The position numbers were made by a program, and so were the translations under genes. 64,000 nucleotides of DNA, taken from Atlantibacter hermannii (GTDB taxonomy: Bacteria > Pseudomonadota > Gammaproteobacteria > Enterobacterales > Enterobacteriaceae). The notes beneath the pieces were generated by a model. The model was not told where the DNA came from and made no database searches. It saw nothing but the letters and a program-made list of their open reading frames with translations. Below are positions 19,360-28,808 of this stretch, piece after piece (within the stretch, counting starts at the first letter, position 1; every line of letters begins with the position of its first letter). The stretch spans positions 2,108,001 to 2,172,000 of the forward strand of contig LR134136.1 in NCBI GenBank assembly GCA_900635495.1, given 5' to 3'.

Positions 19360-20605
19360 TGCACTGACGCAATGGCGCCATCTTTTCGAGGCCCAGGGTA
19401 ATGCGCGTTCGCCTCAGGCCCAGGCGCATCTGGAACAGCTGCTACGGGAAGGGCTGCCTGGACGTAAAGATGAGCACTGGAAATATACGCCGCTCAATGG
19501 CCTGCTGGCGCATAAGTTTGTGGTACCTGAATCACAGCGTATCGACGCCACCCAGTTGGCGCGATTTGCGCTGCCGGTTGAGGCGGTCAGAATGGTGTTT
19601 ATCGATGGCGAATATAGCGCCGCGCTGAGCGATGACGTCAACAACAGCGGATTTGAGATTGCTGTTAATGATCAGCGCGACACGTTGCCAGCCGCAGTTC
19701 AGCCGGAAACGTTTTTGCATCTTACCGAAAGCCTGGCGCGTTCCGTCACCCATATTCGGGTGAAACGTAATCAGCAACCGGCAAAACCGCTGTTATTGAT
19801 GCATCTCAACAGCGGGCGCGACGGCGATGAAATCGCCACGGCGCACTATCGCCATCATCTGGTGATGGAAAGCGGGGCGCAGGCCACGGTTATCGAACAC
19901 TACGTAAGCCTTGACGACCATCGTCATTTTACCGGCTCGCGGTTTACCTGCGAAGGCGGCGCTAACAGCCAGTTACATCACTATAAACTGGCCTTTGAAA
20001 ACCCGCTGAGCCATCACTTCGCCCATAACGACTTACTGCTGGACCAGGACGCGTTTGCGCTGAGCAGCAGCTTCCTGTTGGGCGGCGCGGTACTGCGTCA
20101 TCACACCAGTACCCGTCTGGAAGGCGAAAACATCACCTTGCGGCTCAATAGCCTGGCGCTGCCGGTGAATAATGAAGTCTGCGACAGCCGCACCTGGCTT
20201 GAACACAACAAGGGTTACTGCAACAGCCGCCAGCTACACAAGGTCATTGCCCGGGATCGCGGCAAGGCGGTGTTCAACGGCCTGATTAAAGTGGCGCAGC
20301 ATGCCATCAAAACCGACGGGCAGATGACCAATAACAATTTATTACTGGGTCGCCTGTCGGAAGTGGATACCAAACCGCAACTGGAAATCTATGCCGATGA
20401 CGTGAAATGCAGCCATGGCGCGACCGTTGGCCGGATTGATGAAGAGCAAATGTTTTACCTGCGCTCCCGTGGGATTGACCAGCGGGCCGCAGAGAAAATG
20501 ATCGTATTCGCCTTTGCCGCCGAACTGACCGAGTCGGTGACCGATGCCGCGTTAAAACAGCAGGTGCTGGCCCGTATAGAGGCGCGCCTGGGAGGTGAGG
20601 CATGA
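19334..20605 (+). CDS. sufD: Fe-S assembly protein SufD
   Basis: A SufB paralogue of 423 aa forming the SufB-SufD heterodimer; it contributes to iron acquisition during assembly. The C-terminal beta-helix core has the family elements RTWLEHNKGYCNSRQLHKV and DDVKCSHGATVGRIDEEQMFYL, with the conserved His in CSHGATVG. It overlaps sufC by 26 bp and sufS by 4 bp (ATGA). Confidence 0.97.
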   Translation: MAGLPNSANALTQWRHLFEAQGNARSPQAQAHLEQLLREGLPGRKDEHWKYTPLNGLLAHKFVVPESQRIDATQLARFALPVEAVRMVFIDGEYSAALSDDVNNSGFEIAVNDQRDTLPAAVQPETFLHLTESLARSVTHIRVKRNQQPAKPLLLMHLNSGRDGDEIATAHYRHHLVMESGAQATVIEHYVSLDDHRHFTGSRFTCEGGANSQLHHYKLAFENPLSHHFAHNDLLLDQDAFALSSSFLLGGAVLRHHTSTRLEGENITLRLNSLALPVNNEVCDSRTWLEHNKGYCNSRQLHKVIARDRGKAVFNGLIKVAQHAIKTDGQMTNNNLLLGRLSEVDTKPQLEIYADDVKCSHGATVGRIDEEQMFYLRSRGIDQRAAEKMIVFAFAAELTESVTDAALKQQVLARIEARLGGEA

Positions 20606-21822
20606 GTTATAACGTCGAGCAAATCCGCGCCGATTTCCCGGTGTTGACCCGTGAAGTTAACGGGCAACCGCTGGCGTATCTGGACAGCGCCGCCAGCGCC
20701 CAAAAACCGAATGCGGTTATTGATGCCCAGTCGGACCTGTATCGCCATGGTTATGCCGCCGTGCATCGTGGCATACACACCCTCAGCGCGGAAGCGACCG
20801 AACGCATGGAGAACGTGCGCGGTCAGGTGGCGCGCTTTATCGGCGCGCAATCTCCGGAAGAGATTGTGTTTGTACGCGGCACCACCGAAGGGATCAACCT
20901 CGTGGCAAACAGCTGGGGAATGAGCGCGGTGAAGGCCGGAGATAACATTATTATCTCTACCATGGAGCACCACGCCAATATTGTTCCCTGGCAAATGCTC
21001 TGCAAACGCACCGGTGCAGAACTGCGAGTGATACCTCTCAATCAGGACGGTACGCTGAAACTGGACGTGCTTCCGCAGCTTATCGACAGCAACACAAAAT
21101 TGCTGGCAATTACTCAGATATCCAACGTGCTGGGTACCGAAAATCCGGTAGCTGAAATGATTAAGCTTGCGCATCAGTCAGGCGTAAAAGTGTTGATTGA
21201 CGGGGCCCAGGCGGTGATGCATCACGCGATTGACGTCACAGCACTGGACTGCGATTTCTATGTTTTTTCCGGCCACAAGCTGTATGGCCCGACCGGCATC
21301 GGCGTGTTGTATGTGAAAGCCGATATTCTTCAGGCGATGCCACCCTGGGAAGGCGGCGGGGCGATGATCGCGACCGTCAGCCTGACCGAAGGTACAACCT
21401 GGACGGCTGCGCCCTGGCGTTTTGAAGCGGGTACGCCCAATACCGCCGGGATTATTGGCCTCGGCGCGGCAATCCATTATGTCAGCGACATCGGACTGGA
21501 TAACATTGGCGAGTACGAGCAATCCCTGATGCGTTACGCCCTTAACGAGCTGGCTAAGGTGCCGGATTTGACGCTCTACGGCCCGTCGTGGCGCCTGGGC
21601 GTTATCGCGTTTAATCTGGGTAAACATCATGCTTATGACGTGGGCAGCTTTCTTGATAACTACGGGATTGCGGTGCGTACCGGGCATCATTGTGCGATGC
21701 CGCTGATGGCGTTCTACAATGTTCCGGCAATGTGTCGCGCGTCGCTGGCGATGTACAACACTGAAGAAGAGGTGGACCGGCTGGTAGCCGGGTTGATCCG
21801 TATCCACCGATTACTGGGTTAA
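20602..21822 (+). CDS. sufS: Cysteine desulfurase SufS
   Basis: A PLP-dependent class V aminotransferase-fold enzyme of 406 aa that takes sulfur from L-cysteine as a persulfide. The PLP lysine lies in FSGHKLYGPTGIGVLY (about residue 226), and the persulfide cysteine is in RTGHHCAMPLM (about residue 364). The start overlaps the sufD stop. Confidence 0.97.
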   Translation: MSYNVEQIRADFPVLTREVNGQPLAYLDSAASAQKPNAVIDAQSDLYRHGYAAVHRGIHTLSAEATERMENVRGQVARFIGAQSPEEIVFVRGTTEGINLVANSWGMSAVKAGDNIIISTMEHHANIVPWQMLCKRTGAELRVIPLNQDGTLKLDVLPQLIDSNTKLLAITQISNVLGTENPVAEMIKLAHQSGVKVLIDGAQAVMHHAIDVTALDCDFYVFSGHKLYGPTGIGVLYVKADILQAMPPWEGGGAMIATVSLTEGTTWTAAPWRFEAGTPNTAGIIGLGAAIHYVSDIGLDNIGEYEQSLMRYALNELAKVPDLTLYGPSWRLGVIAFNLGKHHAYDVGSFLDNYGIAVRTGHHCAMPLMAFYNVPAMCRASLAMYNTEEEVDRLVAGLIRIHRLLG

Positions 21823-21835
21823 CAGGGAGATACGC

Positions 21836-22252
21836 ATGGCAACATTGCCAGACCGTGAAAAACTGCTGCGCAATTTTAACCGCTGCGCCAACTGGGAAGA
21901 AAAGTATCTTTATATTATTGAACTGGGCCAACGGCTTCCTGCGCTCAGCGATGATGCACACTGCGCTGAAAATAAAATTCAGGGCTGCCAGAGCCAGGTG
22001 TGGATCGTTTTAACGCCGCGCGAGGATGGCGTTATTGAAATGCAGGGCGACAGCGACGCCGCCATTGTGAAAGGGCTGATTGCAGTGGTCTTCGCGCTGT
22101 ACCATCAGATGACTGCGCGGGATATTGTCGCTTTTGACGTGCGTCCGTGGTTTGAACAAATGGCGTTAACTCAACATCTCACTCCGTCCCGCTCGCAAGG
22201 CCTTGAAGCAATGATTCGCGCAATTCGCGCCAGGGCCGCAGAACTTAGCTAA
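21836..22252 (+). CDS. sufE: Sulfur acceptor protein SufE
   Basis: A 138 aa protein that accepts the persulfide from SufS on Cys51 (KIQGCQSQVWI) and stimulates its activity, passing sulfur to SufB. It starts 13 nt after sufS with AGGGAGA. It is the last suf gene; an 8-bp hairpin (CGAGGCGA/TCGCCTCG, 22283-22302) follows. Confidence 0.97.
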   Translation: MATLPDREKLLRNFNRCANWEEKYLYIIELGQRLPALSDDAHCAENKIQGCQSQVWIVLTPREDGVIEMQGDSDAAIVKGLIAVVFALYHQMTARDIVAFDVRPWFEQMALTQHLTPSRSQGLEAMIRAIRARAAELS

Positions 22253-22282
22253 ACTCAAAGAGATTGCTTTCATCCTGTTATG

Positions 22283-22302
22283 CGAGGCGAGCAATCGCCT
22301 CG
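22283..22302 (+). terminator. Hairpin after the suf operon
   Basis: Perfect 8-bp stem with a 4-nt loop, followed by TGTTCTTT. A weak terminator that may let some transcription pass into ldtE. Confidence 0.5.
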
Positions 22303-22351
22303 TGTTCTTTCAGCATTCCGACGTTCTGTCGGTGAACACAGGAATATAACT

Positions 22352-23402
22352 ATGAAACGCGCGTTCTCTTTGACTCCAGTTACCTTATCCATACTGCTGG
22401 GCATCGCTCAGGCGGCCTGGGCCGTCGATTACCCGTTGCCGCCGCCGGGTAGCCGTATCATTGGTCAAAATCAGATTTATACCGTGCCCAATGACGGCAA
22501 AAGCCTTGAATACATCGCCGAGAAATTTGAAACCGGCGTGCTCTCTTTGCTGGAAGCGAATAACACCGTCGATCCTTATCTTCCGAAGCCCGGCACCCCG
22601 TTGATTATCCCGTCGCAAATGATTTTGCCGGATACGCCGCGCGAAGGGATTGTGATTAATCTGGCGGAGCTGAGGCTCTATTACTACCCGCCAGGCCAGA
22701 ACCGGGTGGAAGTGTATCCGCTGGGGATAGGCCAACTGGGGCGTGAAACACCGGTAATGGTGACCCGCATCAGCCAGAAAATCCCTAATCCCACCTGGAC
22801 GCCGACAGCCAATATCCGGGCGCGCTCGCTGGCCCAGGGCATCAAACTGCCTGCTGTCGTGCCTGCGGGCCCAAATAACCCCCTGGGGCGCTTTGCGTTG
22901 CGTCTGGAGCAGGGCGGTGGCGAATACCTCATACACGGCACTAATGTGCGCAGCAGCATCGGAATGCGGGTGAGCTCCGGGTGTATCCGCATGCGTGCCC
23001 CGGACATCAAGGCGCTGTTTAACCAGGCTTCCTGGGGAACCCGGGTCGAAATTATTAACGAGCCGGTTAAATACAGCGTCGAACCTGATGGTAAGCACTA
23101 CGTGGAAGTGCATCAGCCGCTGTCTAAAAACGACTGGGACAATCCGCAAACCATGGCCTATCGCCATTAATGCCGCCTTCGGGCAGTTTATTGACAATGG
23201 GCGTACCGACAGTATGGCGGTGGACAACGCCATTACCCGCCGGGCGGGTTACCCGGTTGATGTAAGCAGTATGCGCAGCGCACCTTCGGGGTTAGCGCCA
23301 GCAGCGCCGATACAGAGCGTTAAAACGCAGTCACAGGAGAGTATGAAGCCGAAGCAGGATACCGACCCGGTAAGCGGTCAAAGCGGCGTGGTGATGCAGT
23401 AG
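22352..23402 (+). pseudogene. ldtE: L,D-transpeptidase LdtE (YnhG), frameshift in the C-terminal tail
   Basis: A periplasmic enzyme that forms 3-3 crosslinks in peptidoglycan. The start at 22352 follows CAGGAATA. A signal peptide ends near residue 24 (QAAWA), a LysM-like segment follows (IYTVPNDGKSLEYIAEKF), and the YkuD domain has the catalytic motif HGTN...SSGCIRM with Cys211. The frame stops at 23170 after QTMAYRH. Removing one C at 23164-23165 continues it with INAAFGQFIDN to 23402 (349 aa; E. coli 334). The catalytic domain is intact, so even as written the product might work. Confidence 0.9.
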
Positions 23403-23421
23403 AGGGGAATAAACACGGGGC

Positions 23422-23450
23422 AAAAAAAAATGGCGCACAATGTGCGCCAT
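23422..23450 (-). terminator. lpp terminator
   Basis: TGGCGCACA/TGTGCGCCA stem followed on the minus strand by nine T residues. Confidence 0.9.
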
Positions 23451-23468
23451 TCTTAACACAAGTTACTA

Positions 23469-23705
23469 TTACTTACGGTATTTAGTAGCTTGGTTGTCCA
23501 GACGCTGGTTAGCGCGAGCTGCGTCATCTTTAGCAGCCTGAACGTCGGAACGCATTGCGTTCACGTCGTTGCTCAGCTGGTCAACTTTAGCGTTCAGAGT
23601 CTGAACGTCAGAAGACAGCTGATCGATTTTAGCATTGCTGGAGCAACCAGCCAGCAGAGTAGAACCCAGGATTACCGCGCCCAGTACCAGTTTAGTACGA
23701 TTCAT
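23469..23705 (-). CDS. lpp: Major outer-membrane (Braun) lipoprotein Lpp
   Basis: A 78 aa precursor. The signal peptide ends in LLAG-Cys21, the mature part is a trimeric coiled coil with heptads (IDQLSSDVQTLNAKVDQL), and the C-terminal Lys78 (ATKYRK) is the site joined to peptidoglycan by L,D-transpeptidases. Its neighbour ldtE belongs to that enzyme family. The gene has a strong GAGGGTATTAAT leader. Confidence 0.99.
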   Translation of the reverse strand: MNRTKLVLGAVILGSTLLAGCSSNAKIDQLSSDVQTLNAKVDQLSNDVNAMRSDVQAAKDDAARANQRLDNQATKYRK

Positions 23706-24013
23706 TATTAATACCCTCTAGATTGAGTTAATCTCCATGTAGCGTTACAAGTATTACACAAACTTTTTTATGTTGAGAATATTTTTTTGATGAGAATCCA
23801 CTTAATTTTGATCGTTCGCTCAAAGAACCATCGAATTTAACCAATTGGTTAAAAAAAGTGTGTTAAAACAGTCTTTTTTCATCGGATTCATCTTAGATTT
23901 TTCTCCTGTTAAATAGCGAAATTCGATTTGATTTTTTTATTTATTTAGCTAATGACGGAAATAAAAAAAGCACCCGAGGGTGCTTTTTGTACGCATTAAT
24001 TAAGGTTGCTTAA
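23706..24013. other. lpp promoter region and pykF 3' end
   Basis: This is an AT-rich 308 bp gap. The part next to lpp is typical of a strong lpp promoter. The part next to pykF holds that gene's terminator. No ORF is supported. Confidence 0.6.
23964..23989 (-). terminator. pykF terminator
   Basis: AGCACCC/GGGTGCT stem with A and T runs on either side, 25 bp after the pykF stop. Confidence 0.85.
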
Positions 24014-25426
24014 TTAAAGAACGTGTACGGACGCCGTATTAGTGGTGCCACTCGGAACCAGCGCGCCAGATACCATAACCACTACGTCGCCTTTATTCGC
24101 CAGGCCGCTTTCCAGTGCCGCTTCTTTACCTAAACGGTAGAAATCGTCAGTAGAAGCGATTTCTTTCACCCAGTTGCGCCACAACGCCTTTGCTCAGCAC
24201 CAGCTGACGGGCAGTCACTTCGTTAGTGGTCAGCGCCAGGATGGTGGCGTCCGGGAAGTATTTACGCACAGCGCGAGCAGATTTACCGCCCTGGGTAGCC
24301 ACAACGATCAGCGGCGCATCCAGTTTCTCAGCAGTTTCAACCGCGCCGCGGCATACTGCTTCGGTGATACGCAGTTTACGGCTGTCGTTGTTGAACTCCA
24401 GACGGCTGCTCATCACGCGGTCAGTACGTTCACAGATGGTCGCCATAATGCTCACGGCTTCCAGCGGGTATTTACCTTTGGCGGATTCGCCAGACAGCAT
24501 CACAGCATCGGTGCCGTCGAGGATGGCGTTTGCAACGTCGCCAGCTTCAGCGCGGGTCGGACGCGGATTTTTGATCATGGAATCCAGCATTTGCGTCGCG
24601 GTGATAACCACTTTACGCGCACGGATACATTTTTCGATCATCATCTTCTGCGCGAAAATCACTTCTTCAACCGGGATTTCAACGCCCAGATCGCCACGCG
24701 CAACCATGATGCCGTCAGAGGCTTCAAGGATATCGTCGAAGTTGTTCAGGCCTTCCTGGTTTTCAATTTTGGAGATGATCTGAATGGCTTCGCCGCCGTT
24801 GGCTTTGAGGTGCGCACGGATTTCTTCCACGTCGGAACGCTTACGGATGAAGGAAGCAGCAACGAAATCAACGCCCTGCTCACAACCGAAGATCAGGTCT
24901 TTTTTGTCTTTCTCAGCCAGCGCCGGCAGAGCGATGGATACGCCCGGCAGGTTAACGCCTTTGTTCTCGCCCAGGTCGCCGTTGTTCAGCACTTTACAAA
25001 TAACTTTGTTACCTTCAATGGCGGTCACTTCCATACCGATCAGACCATCGTCTACCAGTACGGTGTTGCCAACGCTCAGGTCGTTGGTGAAACCTTCGTA
25101 GGTCACCGCAACGATTTCGCTGTTGCCTACCACAGTTTTATCGGTGGTGAAGGTGAAGGTCTGGCCCGCTTTCAGGGAGACGTCATTGCCGCCTTCCAGT
25201 TTGATGGTACGGATTTCCGGCCCTTTGGTATCCAGCAGAATAGCGGCTTTTTTACCGGTTTTTTCCATCACGTTGCGCAGGTTTTTGATGCGCTGGCCGT
25301 GCTCTTCATAATCACCATGGAGAAGTTCAGACGCATTACGTTCATGCCCGCATCGAGCATTTTTGACAGCATCTCTTCGGATTCGGTTTTCGGGCCGATG
25401 GTGCAAACAATTTTGGTCTTTTTCAT
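24014..25426 (-). pseudogene. pykF: Pyruvate kinase I, PykF (two compensating frameshifts)
   Basis: Converts PEP and ADP to pyruvate and ATP; the type I enzyme is activated by fructose 1,6-bisphosphate. The true start is 25426 (MKKTKIVCTIGPKTESEE) and the end is ASVHVL at 24014, giving 470 aa as in E. coli once corrected. A G is missing at 25319-25320 (NFSHGDY is lost). A C is extra at 24169-24171, where QLVKEI turns into QLGERNRFY-stop. The central frame with LDTKGPEIRT, MVARGDLGVEIP and TRAEAGDVANAILDGTDA is intact. The two indels cancel in length but scramble both ends. Confidence 0.95.
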
Positions 25427-25988
25427 GACAGTCTTAATCTTTTGGTTGAGAAGGATAAGGGATTTTTACCCCACAGCCAGCGAGGCCATGGGCGGAAACG
25501 GGTGTCCTAACGCGCTGGTCGCTCTGTTTAAGGATAGGTGACATCAAAAGAGCGTGCAGAGGAATGTATGCTGAAGTTTCAGCCAGTAAAAGGCGGGCAA
25601 AGTTATTATAAGAATTAAGGCCGTCCAATATGCTGAAACCATTCAAGTTAAAATCGGCGCTAGTATAAGGGAAAAGCCGCAGGAAGGAAAATGAAAACGC
25701 TGTTTCATAAAATTTTCAGGCAGTTTCACAAGCGTCTGTTATTGCCGCGTTGCGTTTGAATAAAAAATGTTAGTGGCTTTGTGATCATTCACACAAAGTC
25801 ATCAAAAACCAAACCGTTAAACCCACTGTGGACCCATTGGCTTCGTCAGGTGAGTCGTGCTGAGTAATGGATTTATTGTCACGGGCCCGTGACCAGGTTG
25901 ATCACAAGGCGTCGCGGTTTGCGCATTTCCGGCAGGTTTACCATTCTTTCCTATACTTAGGCTTTGTTCCCAAAACAGGAGAGTAAGA
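25427..25988. promoter_or_regulatory. pykF-osmC divergent region with Cra site
   Basis: On the minus strand TTGAATGGTTTCAGC (25632-25646) is the Cra/FruR operator that represses pykF in E. coli, about 205 bp upstream of the start. The remainder presumably contains the osmC promoter. No gene is supported here. Confidence 0.75.
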
Positions 25989-26420
25989 ATGACGATTCAA
26001 AAAAGCGGTCAGGCCCATTGGGAAGGTGATATCAAAAGCGGCAAAGGCACTGTCACGACCGAAAGCGGTGTGCTAAGCCAACAGCCTTATGGCTTTAACA
26101 CCCGTTTCGAAGGCGCGAAAGGGACCAACCCGGAAGAGCTGATCGGGGCTGCCCATGCGGCTTGTTTCTCAATGGCGCTTTCGCTGATGTTGGGTGAGGC
26201 GGGCCATAAACCGCAATCGATCGATACCAAAGCGGTGGTATCACTGGATAAAGCAGGCGGCGGCTTTGAAATCACCAAAGTTGCGCTCACCAGTGAAGTT
26301 TCTTTGCCTGGTGTCGATAAGAATGAATTCGACGAAATTATTCAGAAAGCCAAAGCGGGCTGCCCGGTTTCCAAAGTTTTAAACGCGGAAATTACCCTCG
26401 ATTACACGCTGAATAATTAA
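25989..26420 (+). CDS. osmC: Osmotically inducible peroxiredoxin OsmC
   Basis: A 143 aa organic hydroperoxide reductase of the Ohr/OsmC family. The two active cysteines are Cys59 (AHAACFSMA) and Cys125 (AGCPVSKV). The sequence is very close to E. coli OsmC, not to Ohr. In K-12 osmC lies elsewhere (near bdm/sra), so its position beside pykF differs. The start follows AGGAGAGTAAG. Confidence 0.95.
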   Translation: MTIQKSGQAHWEGDIKSGKGTVTTESGVLSQQPYGFNTRFEGAKGTNPEELIGAAHAACFSMALSLMLGEAGHKPQSIDTKAVVSLDKAGGGFEITKVALTSEVSLPGVDKNEFDEIIQKAKAGCPVSKVLNAEITLDYTLNN

Positions 26421-26501
26421 TTCTCTGTAATATCCAGGCCGCCCTGACAGGGGTGGCCCTTGTTCTCAGCGTATTTTGGGAGAACCTTTTAAAGGACGCA
26501 C

Positions 26502-26720
26502 ATGACTAATAAAGCGAAACAAGACGAAGAACTCTATCAGGAAATGTGCAGGGTGGTAGGCAAAGTCGTGCTCGAAATGCGCGACCTGGGCCAGGAGCCC
26601 AAACATGTCGTTATCGCAGGTCTGCTCAGAACATCACTCGCCAATAAAAACATCAAACGCAGCGAACTCACTACTCAAGCAATGGAGCGTGTCGTGAAGG
26701 CGTTAGCTCCCACCCAATAG
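26502..26720 (+). CDS. fumD: Fumarase D (YdhZ family)
   Basis: A 72 aa protein matching E. coli FumD/YdhZ (69 aa), with the conserved core EMCRVVGKVVLEMRDLGQEPKH. The E. coli protein was reported to have fumarase activity. In K-12 fumD is adjacent to pykF; here osmC lies between them. The start follows AAAGGACGC. Confidence 0.9.
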   Translation: MTNKAKQDEELYQEMCRVVGKVVLEMRDLGQEPKHVVIAGLLRTSLANKNIKRSELTTQAMERVVKALAPTQ

Positions 26721-26854
26721 CTCAGCCGATCCTGTCGCAGTACTGGCAGGAGTAACCACACGTTGAAAACAACGTCATTTTGCAAATACATTGCATGGAA
26801 AGGTCGTGCGATGGGGCAAAGCATGAAAAAAGAGTGAAAAGCAGAGAAGAAATA

Positions 26855-26931
26855 TGGTGCGTTCGATTGGACTCGAACCAACGACCCCCACCATGTCAAG
26901 GTGGTGCTCTAACCAACTGAGCTACGAACGC
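26855..26931 (-). tRNA. valW: tRNA-Val(GAC)
   Basis: The minus strand folds as a 77-nt tRNA: acceptor GCGTTCG/CGAACGC, D-arm AGCTCAGTTGGTTAGAGC, anticodon stem CCACC/GGTGG with GAC anticodon in TTGACAT, T-arm GTTGGTTCGAGTCCAAT and an encoded CCA. Which copy is valV and which valW is by position only. Confidence 0.96.
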
Positions 26932-26942
26932 ATTGTAGAGAA

Positions 26943-27019
26943 TGGTGCGTTCAATTGGACTCGAACCAACGACCCCCACCATGTCAAGGTGGTGCTCTAA
27001 CCAACTGAGCTATGAACGC
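26943..27019 (-). tRNA. valV: tRNA-Val(GAC)
   Basis: The second tandem copy, 11 bp upstream of the other in transcription order. It is identical except that acceptor pair 7:66 is A-U instead of G-C (GCGTTCA/TGAACGC), a compensatory change. The pair is the valVW locus; in Salmonella SPI-2 is inserted here, but no island is present. Confidence 0.96.
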
Positions 27020-27179
27020 ATTACTGTGTGACAGCGGGGACGAATATTAGCGACACCCCTGGAGGCTTGCAAGGGGAAATTGGCAATTTTCTTCCACATT
27101 TCACGCGATTGCTGAGCAACTGCGCAAAACGGGGAGAAAGTAATCAGGGTTATCGACATTAAGGCGCACAAATGAACAA

Positions 27180-27196
27180 GGGCGCCAAAGGCGCCC
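27180..27196 (-). terminator. mdtK terminator hairpin
   Basis: GGGCGCC/GGCGCCC stem with an AAA loop just after the mdtK stop; the T tract is weak. Confidence 0.5.
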
Positions 27197-27203
27197 TGAT
27201 ACC

Positions 27204-28577
27204 TTATCGCGCTGCGCGGTGCAAAATTTCCGCTGACGGCTGGCGCTGCAGGTAGCGCATCCGCAACATCATCATGATCGCCGCCGAGGTCAGACCGATA
27301 ATAAAGCCCATCCAGAAACCCGCCGGCCCCATTGGTTCCACAACCCAGTCGGTAAGCGCCAGAATATAGCCGCTGGGTAGGCCCAGCACCCAATAGGCAG
27401 TAAAGGTAATGAAGAAAATCGAGCGGGTATCTTTATAACCGCGCAAAATACCACTGCCAATAACCTGGACCGAGTCGGAAATCTGGTAGATCGCCGCTAA
27501 TAACATCAGTTGCGTCGCCAGCGCGATAACCGCCGGATTATCGTTATACAGCAGGGCGATAGGCTCACGGAAAATGACCGTAAACAGCGCGGTAAATACC
27601 GCCATGCATACGCCCACGCCAAGGCCGGTCCACGCGGCGGTTTGCGCCTCCAGCGTCGAACCCTGTCCCAGACGATAACCTACGCGGATAGTGACTGCCG
27701 CGCCCAGTGACAGGGGTAATACAAACATCAGCGAGCTGAAGTTAAGCGCGATCTGGTGCCCGGCCACGTTAACAATCCCCAATGGCGACACCAGCAGCGC
27801 CACGACAGCAAACAGCGTCACTTCGAAAAACAACGCCAGCGCAATAGGCAGACCCAACTGGGTCAGACGCTTAAGTACCGCCCAGTCCGGCTTGTGGAAC
27901 CGCTCGCTGCTGTGGATATCGCGCATTGAGCGGGCGCGGCTGACGTACGATCGCATGGCGAAAAACATCACCCAGTAGACCGCTGCCGTCGCGACGCCGC
28001 ACCCGACGCCGCCCAGTTCCGGCATGCCAAAATGACCGTAAATAAAGATGTAGTTAACCGGGATATTCACCATCAGACCGATAAAGCCCATCACCATGCC
28101 GGGTTTAGTTTTCGCCAGGCCTTCGCACTGATTACGCATAACCTGGAAAAACAGATACCCCGGCGCGCCCCAGAGTAGCGCACGCAGATAGCCCACGGCT
28201 TTATCAGCCATCAGCGGATCGATGTCTTTCATGGCGCCGATGATATAACCCGCATTCCATAAAACGAGCATCACTAACAGCGACACAAATCCCGCCAGCC
28301 AGAAACCCTGCTGAATCTGGTGCGTTACCCGGTCGCGTCGGCCTGAACCGTTTAACTGGGCGATGACCGGCGTCAGCGCCAACAGCAGACCGTGACCAAA
28401 GAGTATGGCGGGCAGCCATACCGACGTGCCAATGGCGACGGCGGCCATATCGGTGGCGCTGTACCCACCAGCCATTACCGTATCAACAAACCCCATTGCG
28501 GTTTGGGCGATTTGCGCGAGGATCACCGGGATCGCCAGGGCTAATAACTGACGCGCTTCGACAAAATACTTCTGCAC
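27204..28577 (-). CDS. mdtK: MATE family multidrug efflux protein MdtK (NorE/YdhE)
   Basis: A 12-segment inner-membrane Na+/H+-coupled exporter of cationic drugs, fluoroquinolones and peptides. The family start is the GTG at 28577 (read M-QKYFVEARQLLALAIPVILAQ), giving 457 aa as in E. coli. The in-frame ATG at 28637 is upstream of the family N-terminus and less likely. Conserved MATE elements include GFVDTVMAG in segment 1 and GLPIALALFFE in segment 7. Confidence 0.95.
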   Translation of the reverse strand: MQKYFVEARQLLALAIPVILAQIAQTAMGFVDTVMAGGYSATDMAAVAIGTSVWLPAILFGHGLLLALTPVIAQLNGSGRRDRVTHQIQQGFWLAGFVSLLVMLVLWNAGYIIGAMKDIDPLMADKAVGYLRALLWGAPGYLFFQVMRNQCEGLAKTKPGMVMGFIGLMVNIPVNYIFIYGHFGMPELGGVGCGVATAAVYWVMFFAMRSYVSRARSMRDIHSSERFHKPDWAVLKRLTQLGLPIALALFFEVTLFAVVALLVSPLGIVNVAGHQIALNFSSLMFVLPLSLGAAVTIRVGYRLGQGSTLEAQTAAWTGLGVGVCMAVFTALFTVIFREPIALLYNDNPAVIALATQLMLLAAIYQISDSVQVIGSGILRGYKDTRSIFFITFTAYWVLGLPSGYILALTDWVVEPMGPAGFWMGFIIGLTSAAIMMMLRMRYLQRQPSAEILHRAAR

Positions 28578-28808
28578 GAGAACACCTTTTATATTGTTGT
28601 TATATGAAAAACAAAAAGCCGCCAACGATGGCAGCAAGAAGAGGTTGCAGGGGAATAGTCTGACTATTGTAGCGGGAGTTGATTATTAAGCCAGAGAATT
28701 TCTGAACGCAGCGCCAAACGGGCTGGCAAGCTGAATTTCCAGCTGTTATTGTGCTGGGATAATGTGAATGGCGCTTTGCCAGATGACAGATATTCAGGAG
28801 TCAGGCTT

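Noticed and set aside
24174..25541. A 455-codon plus-strand ORF opposite pykF
   Set aside because: Antisense to a highly conserved gene with strong codon bias, which keeps the opposite frames open. No family similarity.
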